NCBI RefSeq assembly: GCF_900636765.1
Contig: NZ_LR134313.1
Coordinates: 124,001 to 188,000 of the forward strand
Direction: 5' to 3'
DNA: 64,000 nucleotides
Origin: Neisseria canis
GTDB lineage: Bacteria > Pseudomonadota > Gammaproteobacteria > Burkholderiales > Neisseriaceae
Below the pieces are notes generated by a model that was not told the DNA's origin, did no database searches, and worked only from the letters and a program-made list of their open reading frames with translations. Of this stretch, positions 27,836-38,760 are shown one piece after another. Made by a program: the position numbers and the translations under genes. Positions within the stretch are counted from its first letter, which is position 1. Each line of letters starts with the position of its first letter.

Positions 27836-28717
27836 TCAGTCGGCTAAAACATAACGCTTCAACAACTTAGCAAACTCCCCACCCGTTTCAGGGTGCTTCA
27901 AACCATAAGCTATCGTCGCTTCCAAATAACCGAGCTTACTGCCGCAATCATAGCGCGTTCCCTCAAAAGCATGTGCCAAAACGGTTTCTTCCTGCAGAAG
28001 CTTGGCAATGGCGTCCGTCAGCTGGATTTCATTGCCTGCGCCGCGCGGCAGATTGACCAACAAATCGAAAATACGCGGAGTCAGGATATAGCGGCCGACC
28101 ACGGCCAAATTTGAAGGTGCATCTTCCGGCTTGGGTTTTTCCACAATGCTTTTCACCCGCTGCGTATGCCGGAACGCTTCGGTTTCCACAATGCCGTAAG
28201 ACCCGGTTTGCGAAGGATCCACGGTTTCCACGCCGAGCACGCTGCTGCCGGTTTCGCTATACAGATCAACCATCTGCTTTAATGCTCCTTGCGGCGCATC
28301 AATCAAATCATCCGCCAGCAACACCGCAAAAGGCTCCTGCTCGACTGCCGGGCGCGCGCACAAAACCGCATGCCCCAAACCGAGCGCTTCGGGCTGGCGG
28401 GTGTAGAGAAAGCTCACGTCTTTCGGCACGATGTCTTTCAAATGCGCCAGCAATTTTTCTTTATTACGCAAAGCCAGCTCCGATTCCAATTCATACGCTT
28501 TGTCGAAATGGTCTTCAATGCTGCGCTTGTTGCGGCCGGTTACAAAAATAATCTCGGTGCAGCCTGCTTCCACAGCCTCTTCAACCGCATATTGAATCAA
28601 AGGCTTGTCAACAATCGGCAGCATTTCTTTGGGGCTGGCCTTGGTGGCGGGCAGAAAACGCGTGCCCATGCCGGCCACGGGGAAAACGGCTTTTCTTAAA
28701 GGTTTAATAGTGTTCAT
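27836..28717 (-). CDS. galU: UTP-glucose-1-phosphate uridylyltransferase
   Basis: Makes UDP-glucose for lipooligosaccharide and other glycans. 293 residues from ATG 28717. The frame continues upstream but without family similarity. [19 protein letters not shown] is the nucleotide-binding loop. [16 protein letters not shown] and the later [21 protein letters not shown] are conserved GalU blocks. A TATAAT-like -10 on the complement lies near 28754-28759. Confidence 0.94.
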   Translation of the reverse strand: MNTIKPLRKAVFPVAGMGTRFLPATKASPKEMLPIVDKPLIQYAVEEAVEAGCTEIIFVTGRNKRSIEDHFDKAYELESELALRNKEKLLAHLKDIVPKDVSFLYTRQPEALGLGHAVLCARPAVEQEPFAVLLADDLIDAPQGALKQMVDLYSETGSSVLGVETVDPSQTGSYGIVETEAFRHTQRVKSIVEKPKPEDAPSNLAVVGRYILTPRIFDLLVNLPRGAGNEIQLTDAIAKLLQEETVLAHAFEGTRYDCGSKLGYLEATIAYGLKHPETGGEFAKLLKRYVLAD

Positions 28718-28813
28718 GAATTCATATAAAATCAAATTATTAATTTGGTCATTATAACATAAACTCAATAATTAAAACTTCAACCTAACAGGCGACTTCT
28801 GCTAGCTCCAAAG

Positions 28814-31339
<2,526 letters not shown>

Positions 31340-31346
31340 CTATAGC

Positions 31347-32675
31347 TTAAGAGAAGAGGCGTGCGGCGAGATCGCCACCCGGCTCGATGCCCACTTTCTT
31401 CATCTCTTCTTGGCGCGCCAATACGAAACTGCGCACGTTTTTCAACCACTCCGGAGAAAGCTGGTTCATATTATCGTCAACCAAATCCAAGCCGAGGCTG
31501 CCGGAGAAGTTTACGGCGATGTCCATAAAGCGGTTGAAATATTTCTCGCCGGCCGGTACGCGGGTAATGTCAAACAGCATGCTGAAACCGCGGTAAGCCT
31601 GGCTGGAAAGCAGGCTGGCGGTAAACGGGCTGCCGTCCACCGTAACAATGCTGAACAGCGGCTCGCCGTTGCCGTCAGGCAGGTGAAACGCGCCGTCGTG
31701 ACCCAAGCGGAAACCTGAGTTTTCCAAGACGCTGCGCAACTCCATGCCGCTGATGCTGCCGCGCGACACCAAATGGATAGCAATGGTTTGGTCGACACGC
31801 TCGCACAGCTCGTCCAGCGGGCGGGCGGTATTGAGGAAGCTGGGCACATCCATCAGCAGCAATCCGGCGTCAAGCTGCTCGGCAAAGTGGTTTACCTGCT
31901 CGCCGAAACGCTCCAATTCCTGGGTTGTGGCCAAACCGTTGCGGCTGATGGCCTGCAAGCCCACTACAAAGCCCTGGTAATAAACGCTGGGAATCGGCTC
32001 GGCAATCTGCCAGCGGTCGTCCATAGTGCAGCCGGCAATCTGAAAACGGCGGCCTGCAAAACGCGGCAGAGCGTGCAGTTCTTGCGGCTCGCGCAGGGAA
32101 ATGTAGGCCATGTAATCGAAATTGTGGTTAAACCACGGCAATTGCTGCTGCACCATATCATCCAAATCAAGCAACAGCTCTTTTTTGTTTTTCACTTTGG
32201 TTTGCGAAGGCACGGGCACTTCTACTTTCTTAAACTTAAAGCCCCTGCCCTGCTTTGCTTCTTTCTCCAATTGGGCATCCAAATCGAGCGAAAACGCCGT
32301 ACCGAAATTGTCTTCTTCCATCTCGATTTCGACATTGCGGTGGTCGCCGGAAGCTTTGCGCGCACGCTGCTTCTGCGCTTTTTGCTCGGCTTTTGCGGCA
32401 GCGGCGGCCATTTGGTCGAACATATCTTCGGTGGGCAGCTCGGAAATGTCTTTTTCCCTTAATTTCTTAACGGGTTCGCTTTTGGGCTGGTGGCCCGGCA
32501 AACGGCCGTCGCGCACGGAACGGGTTTGCTTTTCCAGCAGCGCGTCTTTGTCGGAATGGCCGAACTGGGCGCGCACCTGCTGGCGGTATTTGTTTTCCTG
32601 ATACATATTGTAGGCAATCACGCCGAGAATCACGACGGCGCCTAAAACTAAAAAAATCAGCATGGCATCACTCAT
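31347..32675 (-). CDS. zipA: Cell division protein ZipA
   Basis: 442 residues. An N-terminal membrane anchor (residues 4-22, AMLIFLVLGAVVILGVIAY) with a short periplasmic end is followed by a charged, Ala/Lys/Gln-rich linker (about 25-180) and a C-terminal FtsZ-binding domain (about 290-435, for example HLVSRGSISGMELRSVLENSGFR spread over the first helix). Tethers FtsZ to the membrane. Placement just before ligA matches the zipA-ligA pair of other proteobacteria. Confidence 0.85.
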   Translation of the reverse strand: MSDAMLIFLVLGAVVILGVIAYNMYQENKYRQQVRAQFGHSDKDALLEKQTRSVRDGRLPGHQPKSEPVKKLREKDISELPTEDMFDQMAAAAAKAEQKAQKQRARKASGDHRNVEIEMEEDNFGTAFSLDLDAQLEKEAKQGRGFKFKKVEVPVPSQTKVKNKKELLLDLDDMVQQQLPWFNHNFDYMAYISLREPQELHALPRFAGRRFQIAGCTMDDRWQIAEPIPSVYYQGFVVGLQAISRNGLATTQELERFGEQVNHFAEQLDAGLLLMDVPSFLNTARPLDELCERVDQTIAIHLVSRGSISGMELRSVLENSGFRLGHDGAFHLPDGNGEPLFSIVTVDGSPFTASLLSSQAYRGFSMLFDITRVPAGEKYFNRFMDIAVNFSGSLGLDLVDDNMNQLSPEWLKNVRSFVLARQEEMKKVGIEPGGDLAARLFS

Positions 32676-32788
32676 TGTTAGAAATAGCTGTTTGGTATGA
32701 TTTTAAGATTTAATTTTGAACGGTAGAAACTGGCCGTGATTATACCCAAAATTAACGGCTTAGGCATCCATGCCTGTCTGAAAAACGC

Positions 32789-33340
32789 TCAGCGCACCAC
32801 GGGAAAACCCGCCTGCCGCACACGCGCCCAATCGAAAAAATGGCCGGGGTCGGATTTGCGGCCGGGCGCGATGTCTTGGTGGCCGGTAACGGCTTCAATC
32901 GGATAGGCCTGCCGCAAAGCGTGCAGGAGCATACTCAAACTTTCATACTGCGCCTCGGCAAACGGCTCGAAATCGCAGCCTTCCAGCTCGATGCCTATCG
33001 AAAACGCATTGCATTTTTCGCGCCCGCGAAACGAAGACACGCCTGCGTGGTAAGCCATATCGTCGCACGATACAAACTGAACCACTTCGCCGCTTCGGGC
33101 AATCAGAAAATGGCTGGACACGCGCAATTCGGTCAGAATGCTGAAAAAAGGGTGCTCCGCCGGATTGATGCGGTTGGTAAACAGTTTTTCCACCGCTCCG
33201 TTGCCGTATTCAAACGGCGGCAGCGAAATATTGTGCAACACCACCAAATTCACGCGCTCACCTGTCTCACGCGCGCAGAAATTGGGCGAATCCACCCGCC
33301 TCGCCCGATTGAACCAGCCGTTTTGCCAATTGTTCTCCAC
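32789..33340 (-). CDS. ampD: AmpD 1,6-anhydromuramoyl-L-alanine amidase (GTG start)
   Basis: Cytoplasmic zinc amidase recycling peptidoglycan fragments, 183 residues. VVLHNISLPP supplies the first zinc ligand (His36), and TGHQDIAPGRKSDPGHFFDW supplies the others with the catalytic Lys. SIGIELEGCDFEPF is also typical. The start is taken as GTG at 33338-33340, seven bases after GAGG, giving the usual N-terminus ENNWQNGWFNRARRVDSPNF. A longer frame runs through a DUS and the neighbouring gene. Probably cotranscribed with the upstream hydrolase. Confidence 0.9.
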   Translation of the reverse strand: MENNWQNGWFNRARRVDSPNFCARETGERVNLVVLHNISLPPFEYGNGAVEKLFTNRINPAEHPFFSILTELRVSSHFLIARSGEVVQFVSCDDMAYHAGVSSFRGREKCNAFSIGIELEGCDFEPFAEAQYESLSMLLHALRQAYPIEAVTGHQDIAPGRKSDPGHFFDWARVRQAGFPVVR

Positions 33341-33359
33341 TGTTTGCCTCACTATGTTT

Positions 33360-34130
33360 TCAGACAGGCATGGTTTCATGCTTTTGAAACGCCTGCAGCG
33401 CCGCCCACACCATATCGGGCTGCTCTTTGATGACTTCGTGCGCCGCAAAGGGTATGTTCATCAGATGCGCATCGGGCAATTCGCTTTTCAGCGCCGCCCA
33501 GTCCACCAGCGAATAAAGAAAATCCGCCTCGCCGCGGATAGCCAGCACTTGCGCTTTGATGCGGCTGACGGTTTGGTTGGGATAGCCGGTATCGCTTTCG
33601 TCCAACCACATCGCCCTCAGGCCGGCAGCCCATTTTTCCACATCCGCCTCAGGATTCTCCGCCTCATAAGCGGCCAGTTGCCCCGGCATATGCTCGCGCA
33701 CGAATTCGGCATCAACTGCTTCAAACATCGGGCGCGTTGCGCTTAAGTGGTCTTTATGCCAATCTGAACCTATGGTGATGATGCGCTGTACATGTTCATC
33801 TTCCGCGCCCAAGCGGTAAGCAATGATGCCGCCGTCGCTGAAGCCGAACACGCTGTATTGCCGGATATCCAAATGCTGCAAAATCCGGCGCACATCTTCG
33901 GCGGCTTGCGCATAAGTCAATGCGGCATGGCCGAAAGTGCTGCGGCCGTGCCCCCTCGTATCAATGGCGAGCACGCGGAAGTGCTGCTGCAAACGCGGCA
34001 GCAAAGCGGCGAAATCTTCAATCGAGCCGAACCCGCCATGCAGCAGCACCATCACCGGTGCGTCTGCCTGCCCGCCGAGCCGGAAATGCAAATCCGCGCC
34101 TTTGTGGGTTAGAAAATGAGAATGCATCAT
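33360..34130 (-). CDS. Alpha/beta-fold hydrolase
   Basis: 256 residues. LLHGGFGSIEDF is the oxyanion region, VFGFSDGG holds the nucleophile Ser98, and FAAHEVIKEQPD supplies the His. The substrate cannot be told from sequence. AGGAG is seven bases before the ATG at 34130. The last codons and the TGA stop (TMPV-stop) are a DUS, and the ampD start lies 19 bases further on, so the two genes likely form an operon. Confidence 0.82.
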   Translation of the reverse strand: MMHSHFLTHKGADLHFRLGGQADAPVMVLLHGGFGSIEDFAALLPRLQQHFRVLAIDTRGHGRSTFGHAALTYAQAAEDVRRILQHLDIRQYSVFGFSDGGIIAYRLGAEDEHVQRIITIGSDWHKDHLSATRPMFEAVDAEFVREHMPGQLAAYEAENPEADVEKWAAGLRAMWLDESDTGYPNQTVSRIKAQVLAIRGEADFLYSLVDWAALKSELPDAHLMNIPFAAHEVIKEQPDMVWAALQAFQKHETMPV

Positions 34131-34478
34131 TCACTTTCTCCTTACCATAGTTAATCAACGCATTTTTGATACGGGGCAGCAATCAGAAAGCTGTGCGGAT
34201 ACACAAAACTGATTTTTCTCGGTTTAAGCAACCTACAAAACCGTTCCCTTTTAGCGCTAAAGCGGCAGCAACATATCAGAATATGCAAACGTTTTTTCAG
34301 ACAGGCATGATAACAGCGGGATGTGTCAGCTTCTGTCAGAAGCATTTTCGGTGCAATGCCTGTCTGAAACCGGATGCACGCCCGCACCCGAAAAAACACC
34401 GCCCGCATTGTAACACGCCCCACGCGGCATATCCTGTTATACTTACGCCCGATTTCATCCATAATACATCAATAATTC
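34131..34478. other. 348-bp divergent gap with two DUS
   Basis: Between the hydrolase and mltG starts. Contains a reverse DUS (34295-34308) and a forward DUS (34355-34368) in inside-out order, with a small GCTTCT/AGAAGC hairpin (34329-34343) between them. TATACT at 34438-34443 is a candidate -10 for mltG, without a good -35. No gene seen. Confidence 0.5.
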
Positions 34479-35507
34479 ATGGTAAAACAAAAGACTAAAA
34501 AGCATTCCGGCAAGCCCGTTCTGGTTGGCGCACTCATATTTCTGGCCGCAGCCACAGCCGGCGGCGCTTTCGGCTACCTGCTCTTTGCCGAAAAAGACAA
34601 CGGCCAAACCTACCGCATGCGTGTCGCCAAAGGCCAGGGCATTTCCGGCGTAAGTCGCAAGCTGGCTGAAGACGATGTGATCTACAACCGCACCGTCATG
34701 ATGGCCGGCGCTTATGTTTTAGGCGTACAAAACAAGCTGCACACCGGCAACTACAAGCTGCCGCAAAAAGTATCCGCCTGGCAGATTCTCAAACGCCTCA
34801 AAGAAGGCCGCCCCGACACCGTTACCATCCGCATCATCGAAGGCATGAAATTCAGCCAGATGCGCAGCGTCATCAACCAGTCGCCCGATTTGGCGCACGA
34901 CACCAAAAACCTGAGCGATACCGAGCTTCTGCAAAAAATCGACCCCGCGGCACCGAGCAGCCATCCCGAAGGCCTGTTTGCGCCCGACAGCTATGAAGTC
35001 GATGCCGAAAGCAGCGATTTGGCGCTCTACAAACTGGCCTACAAAACCCAACAAAAAAACCTGCAAGCAGCTTGGGAGGAACGACAAAGCGGCCTGCCCT
35101 ACAAAAACCCTTACGAGCTCTTGACCATGGCCAGCATTGTGGAAAAAGAAACCGGCCATAAAGACGACCGCCGCCACGTTGCCGCCGTGTTTGTCAACCG
35201 CCTCAACATCGGCATGCGCCTACAAACCGACCCCAGCGTTATCTACGGCATGGGCGATGCTTATAAAGGCAACATCCGTAAGTCCGACCTCCAGCGCGAC
35301 ACACCTTATAATACCTACACCCGCGCAGGCCTCACCCCCACGCCCATCTCCCTGCCCGGCAAAGCTTCGCTGGAAGCCGCCGCGCATCCGAGCAATGCCA
35401 ACTATCTTTACTTCGTTTCCAAAATGGACGGCACGGGCAAAAGCAAATTCAGCCACTCGCTGAGCGAACACAACGATGCCGTGCGCCAATATATTTTGAA
35501 AAAATAG
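34479..35507 (+). CDS. mltG: Endolytic transglycosylase MltG
   Basis: Inner-membrane lytic transglycosylase (YceG family) that cuts nascent glycan strands and ends their polymerisation. 342 residues. One transmembrane segment lies at about 13-35 (PVLVGALIFLAAATAGGAFG) and a LysM-like subdomain at about 45-105. The catalytic Glu222 is in MASIVEKETG, followed by LQTDPSVIYGMG and TYTRAGLTPTPISLPG. Ends at a DUS-pair terminator. Confidence 0.93.
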   Translation: MVKQKTKKHSGKPVLVGALIFLAAATAGGAFGYLLFAEKDNGQTYRMRVAKGQGISGVSRKLAEDDVIYNRTVMMAGAYVLGVQNKLHTGNYKLPQKVSAWQILKRLKEGRPDTVTIRIIEGMKFSQMRSVINQSPDLAHDTKNLSDTELLQKIDPAAPSSHPEGLFAPDSYEVDAESSDLALYKLAYKTQQKNLQAAWEERQSGLPYKNPYELLTMASIVEKETGHKDDRRHVAAVFVNRLNIGMRLQTDPSVIYGMGDAYKGNIRKSDLQRDTPYNTYTRAGLTPTPISLPGKASLEAAAHPSNANYLYFVSKMDGTGKSKFSHSLSEHNDAVRQYILKK

Positions 35508-35529
35508 GCACCTGCCGCGCAGATAACTC

Positions 35530-35563
35530 AATGCCTGTCTGAAAAGGTTTTCAGACAGGCATT
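35530..35563. terminator. DUS-pair hairpin after mltG
   Basis: A perfect 16-bp stem with a two-base loop and a following T run, between convergent genes. Confidence 0.85.
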
Positions 35564-35631
35564 TTTATCAGCATTACGATCCAAGTAAAGCAAGTAAAAG
35601 GCGCAATACTTGGGCTCTGCAGGCGCCGCTT

Positions 35632-37659
35632 TCAGTTGCTTGACCGCGCCACCGCCCCGCCGGCCAATGCCTCTTCCAAAAACCGCAACACACAAGCCAG
35701 CTCTTCCGCGGTTTCTTCCTGCGTTCCGTTGCCGGTATGGCCGCCGCCCGAGGGCGCATACAGCCAGCTCGGTTGGGAAAGATGGCGCAGCTTGGCATAA
35801 AACTTCAAAGCGTGCGCCGGATGAACGCGGTCATCGCTCATGCTGGTGGTAATCAAAGCAGGCGGATACGCGCTTTGCCCGTTTAGATTGTGATAAGGCG
35901 AAAACGCTTGCAGAAACGCGCGGTCAAGCTCGTTGTCAGGGTCGCCGTATTCCTCAATCCAGCTGGCACCGGCCGACCATTTCGTGTAGCCCAACATATC
36001 GGTCAGCGGCACTTCGCACACCAACGCACCGATACTCTGCGGCGCCCGTACAAAAGCAGACGCCACAACCAAGCCGCCGTTGCTGCCGCCCTGCAAAGCA
36101 ATCCGCTTAGCAGACGACAAACCGCGCGCGCATATATCCTGCACCACTGCCAGCAAATCATCCACGCTGCGGTGTTTGTGTTTACCTTGCGCCGCCGCAT
36201 GCCAATGCTTGAATTCGCCGCCGCCGCGCACATTCGCCACCACAAACGAGCGCCCCGCTTCCAGCCAATGCCGCCCCATAGTACCCAAATAATGCGGCAA
36301 TTCCGGCATTCCGAACCCGCCGTAAACATAAATCAGCGTAGGCGTATCGGGCGAAGCGGCCTTACCCACATGGTAATAAGGAATCTCGGTTCCGTCGGCC
36401 GATTGTGCCCAAAACTGATTAATTTCAATGCCCGCCGCATCAAACTGCTTGGGCTGGCGGCGCAGCACCGTCAGCTCCATCACATTCAAATCCAATGAAA
36501 ACAAAGTGAGCGGGGTTGTGAAATGGCTGGCCGCAAAATACACCACATCGCCGCCCCAAGGCTGGTCGGTCATTTCCACCGCGCCGCCGGGCAGTTCCGG
36601 CAATGTCTGCTCCTGCCATGTGCCGCCGGCATAGCGCCATGCTTTCAGACAGGCATTGACCTTGTCCAAATAATTCACCACCACAAAGCGCTTGGTCGTT
36701 TCCACGCTTTCAACCGCCTGATTTTCATCCGGCGCAAACAGCAGCTGCGCCGCACCCAATTCGCCCTTGTTCAATTTTACCGCCAGCAAAGCGCCCGAAG
36801 GATAAGACCGGTTCGCCCGTTTCCATTCCGCGCGCAACTGCACCATCAGCTGGCCGGCCAAATAGCCGACAATTTCACAATCTTTCGGCAGCGCCAGCAA
36901 TTGCACTTCGCCTGCGGCATCCACCTGAAAATAATCTTTGGTAAAAAAACCCGTACCCGCTTCGATTAAATCGACCGGCACACCTTGTCCGTCCAAATAG
37001 CGCCACGCATGCACCATCACACCTTGTTCATCCATTTGGTAAACCGGCAACGCCTCTTCAAAACTCTGGCCGCGCTCCATCAGCCAAACCTGCCGCGGAT
37101 AACCCGAAACCGTAAGCTGTCGCTCATCCCAAGCCGGACACACCCAAACGCTGTTTTCATCCCGCCATGCAATATGGCTTTTACCTGCCGGAAAATGAAA
37201 GCCGCCCTCCACCAGCGAGCGCGCCGCCAAATCAAATTCCAAAGTGTAGGCCGCATCGGCGCCGGCCACACTCAAGTTCAGCAAAACCCGCTGTGGGTTT
37301 TCTACATAATGCGACACACCGTCCAAATACACGTCATCGCCCAAAACGGCGTCGAAATCAGCCACATCAAACAAAATCTCCCAATCCGGCATGCCCGCGC
37401 GGTAAGAAGCAGCCGAACACACGCGGTACACGCCCTTCGGATGCCGGGCATTTTGATGGAAGTGGTACATTCTCGCCCGATGCTCCTGACAAAACGGAAT
37501 CTGCCGCTCATCCTGCAACTGCGCCGTAATATCGGCTTTCAAACGCTCAAATTCCGGCGTCTGCATAAAGCGCGCAAGCGTTTCCCCGTGCGCCCGTTTC
37601 ACAAAATCCAAGGTTTCCGGCGCATCCAAATCTTCCAAAGAAGCAAATTTATCCTGCAT
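35632..37659 (-). CDS. Prolyl oligopeptidase-family serine peptidase (S9)
   Basis: 675 residues from ATG 37659. The upstream frame extension has no family similarity and crosses the divergent promoter region. An N-terminal seven-bladed propeller precedes the alpha/beta-hydrolase domain: IYVYGGFGMP, nucleophile Ser in ALQGGSNGGLVVAS, Asp in SMSDDRVHPAHA and His in APSGGGHTG. S9A members cleave short peptides after proline in the cytoplasm or periplasm. No signal peptide is visible. A DUS encodes VNACLKAW in the propeller part. Confidence 0.88.
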   Translation of the reverse strand: MQDKFASLEDLDAPETLDFVKRAHGETLARFMQTPEFERLKADITAQLQDERQIPFCQEHRARMYHFHQNARHPKGVYRVCSAASYRAGMPDWEILFDVADFDAVLGDDVYLDGVSHYVENPQRVLLNLSVAGADAAYTLEFDLAARSLVEGGFHFPAGKSHIAWRDENSVWVCPAWDERQLTVSGYPRQVWLMERGQSFEEALPVYQMDEQGVMVHAWRYLDGQGVPVDLIEAGTGFFTKDYFQVDAAGEVQLLALPKDCEIVGYLAGQLMVQLRAEWKRANRSYPSGALLAVKLNKGELGAAQLLFAPDENQAVESVETTKRFVVVNYLDKVNACLKAWRYAGGTWQEQTLPELPGGAVEMTDQPWGGDVVYFAASHFTTPLTLFSLDLNVMELTVLRRQPKQFDAAGIEINQFWAQSADGTEIPYYHVGKAASPDTPTLIYVYGGFGMPELPHYLGTMGRHWLEAGRSFVVANVRGGGEFKHWHAAAQGKHKHRSVDDLLAVVQDICARGLSSAKRIALQGGSNGGLVVASAFVRAPQSIGALVCEVPLTDMLGYTKWSAGASWIEEYGDPDNELDRAFLQAFSPYHNLNGQSAYPPALITTSMSDDRVHPAHALKFYAKLRHLSQPSWLYAPSGGGHTGNGTQEETAEELACVLRFLEEALAGGAVARSSN

Positions 37660-37667
37660 GACAAAAT

Positions 37668-37692
37668 ATCGCGTGAAAAAATAAAACGCGAT
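37668..37692. promoter_or_regulatory. Inverted repeat and -10 box between S9 peptidase and hpt
   Basis: ATCGCGT (37668-37674) and ACGCGAT (37686-37692) form a perfect 7-bp inverted repeat with an 11-base spacer. It abuts TATAAT at 37693-37698, a likely -10 box for hpt. The 74-bp region separates two divergent starts, so this could be an operator serving both. Confidence 0.45.
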
Positions 37693-37733
37693 TATAATAT
37701 GCTTTTCAATCGAATTAAGCGCAACCCAAAACA

Positions 37734-38294
37734 ATGGATATCGAAACCAAACGCCTCCAAACCCAATCCCTGCTCGACAACGCCGATTTATTGTTCGACG
37801 AGGCTGCATGCCGCAGCGCACTGCACAAAATCGCCGCAGACATTACCCGCGACCTGAGCGACAAATACCCGCTGATTCTGCCCGTAATGGGCGGCGCCGT
37901 CGTGTTCAGCGGCCAGCTGCTGCCGCTGCTGCATTTTCCGCTGGATTTCGATTATGTCCACGTTTCCCGCTACGGCGACAAACTGCAAGGCGGCAATTTC
38001 AACTGGAAGCGTATGCCCGAAGCCGAAACCATTGCCGGCCGGCATATTGTGGTGCTCGACGACATTCTCGACGAAGGCCACACCATGGCCGCCATCAAAA
38101 CCAAGTTGCTCGAAATGGGTGCCGCCAGCTGCCGCACCGCCGTATTTGCCAACAAACTCATCAGCAAAGAAAAACCCGTCAGCGCCGATTACGTCGGCCT
38201 CGACGTACCCGACCGATATGTGTTCGGCTACGGCATGGACGCCGCAGGCGCATGGCGGAACATCGGCAAAATTTATGCGTTAAAGCAAAATTAA
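37734..38294 (+). CDS. hpt: Hypoxanthine-guanine phosphoribosyltransferase
   Basis: Purine salvage enzyme, 186 residues. The PRPP-binding signature is HIVVLDDILDEGHTM. LPVMGGAVVFSGQLL and DYVHVSRYGD precede it, and VSADYVGLDVPDRYVFGYGMD is the base-binding end. Type I PRTase fold. Cytoplasmic. Ends at an imperfect DUS-pair hairpin. Confidence 0.9.
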   Translation: MDIETKRLQTQSLLDNADLLFDEAACRSALHKIAADITRDLSDKYPLILPVMGGAVVFSGQLLPLLHFPLDFDYVHVSRYGDKLQGGNFNWKRMPEAETIAGRHIVVLDDILDEGHTMAAIKTKLLEMGAASCRTAVFANKLISKEKPVSADYVGLDVPDRYVFGYGMDAAGAWRNIGKIYALKQN

Positions 38295-38300
38295 AATACA

Positions 38301-38350
38301 CAAAATAAATGCCTGTCTGAAAGAATTTTTCAGGCAGGCATTTATTTTGC
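38301..38350. terminator. Long DUS-pair hairpin with one mutated arm
   Basis: Left arm is a perfect DUS. The right arm has CAGGCAGGCA instead of CAGACAGGCA. The flanks CAAAATAAA and TTTATTTTG also pair, giving about 22 bp with one mismatch. Probable hpt terminator. Confidence 0.7.
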
Positions 38351-38760
38351 AAATAGTTTTATCAAAAATAAACTTATATCAAACAATAAATCGGTGACAG
38401 CTCTTTCCCAAATCAAAAACGTTCATATAAATATAAACAAGTCAAACATAACCACGGTTATATTTGTCGACTCATTCAACACTTAAGCAAATGGAATATG
38501 CATAACTTATAAATTCAGTTTAATCAAAATGCATAAATAAAATTCCAAAAACTAATATTTTCTGATTTGTTGCATAAAAGTCATGATTAAAAAAATATCA
38601 ATATACCGTTTATTTCATTAATACACCACATTTCTCAAAAATCATTTATTTTTTCCAGCTTAGCTAATATAGATATACCCTTTACACACGATTTCCTAAC
38701 GATTCGTATCGTTAGTTTTTTTAAGGCATTTTTAAAATATTAATTTCGGAGGTTATGACA
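38351..38760. other. AT-rich leader region of the RTX gene
   Basis: About 410 bases, very AT-rich, with no coding frame and no DUS. It must hold the promoter for the RTX gene. Several TATA-like boxes occur, for example near 38665-38685, but none with a convincing -35. Contains the terminator-like hairpin listed separately, and GGAGG at 38748-38752. Confidence 0.55.
38696..38722 (+). terminator. Intrinsic terminator or attenuator before the RTX gene
   Basis: CTAACGAT (38696-38703), a TCGT loop, ATCGTTAG (38708-38715), then seven Ts. It ends 38 bases before the RTX start codon and points toward it, so it may stop leader transcription conditionally or end a small leader RNA. Confidence 0.7.

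Noticed and set aside
37660..37821. 54-codon N-terminal extension of the S9 peptidase
   Set aside because: It would run across the divergent promoter and into hpt, with no family similarity.
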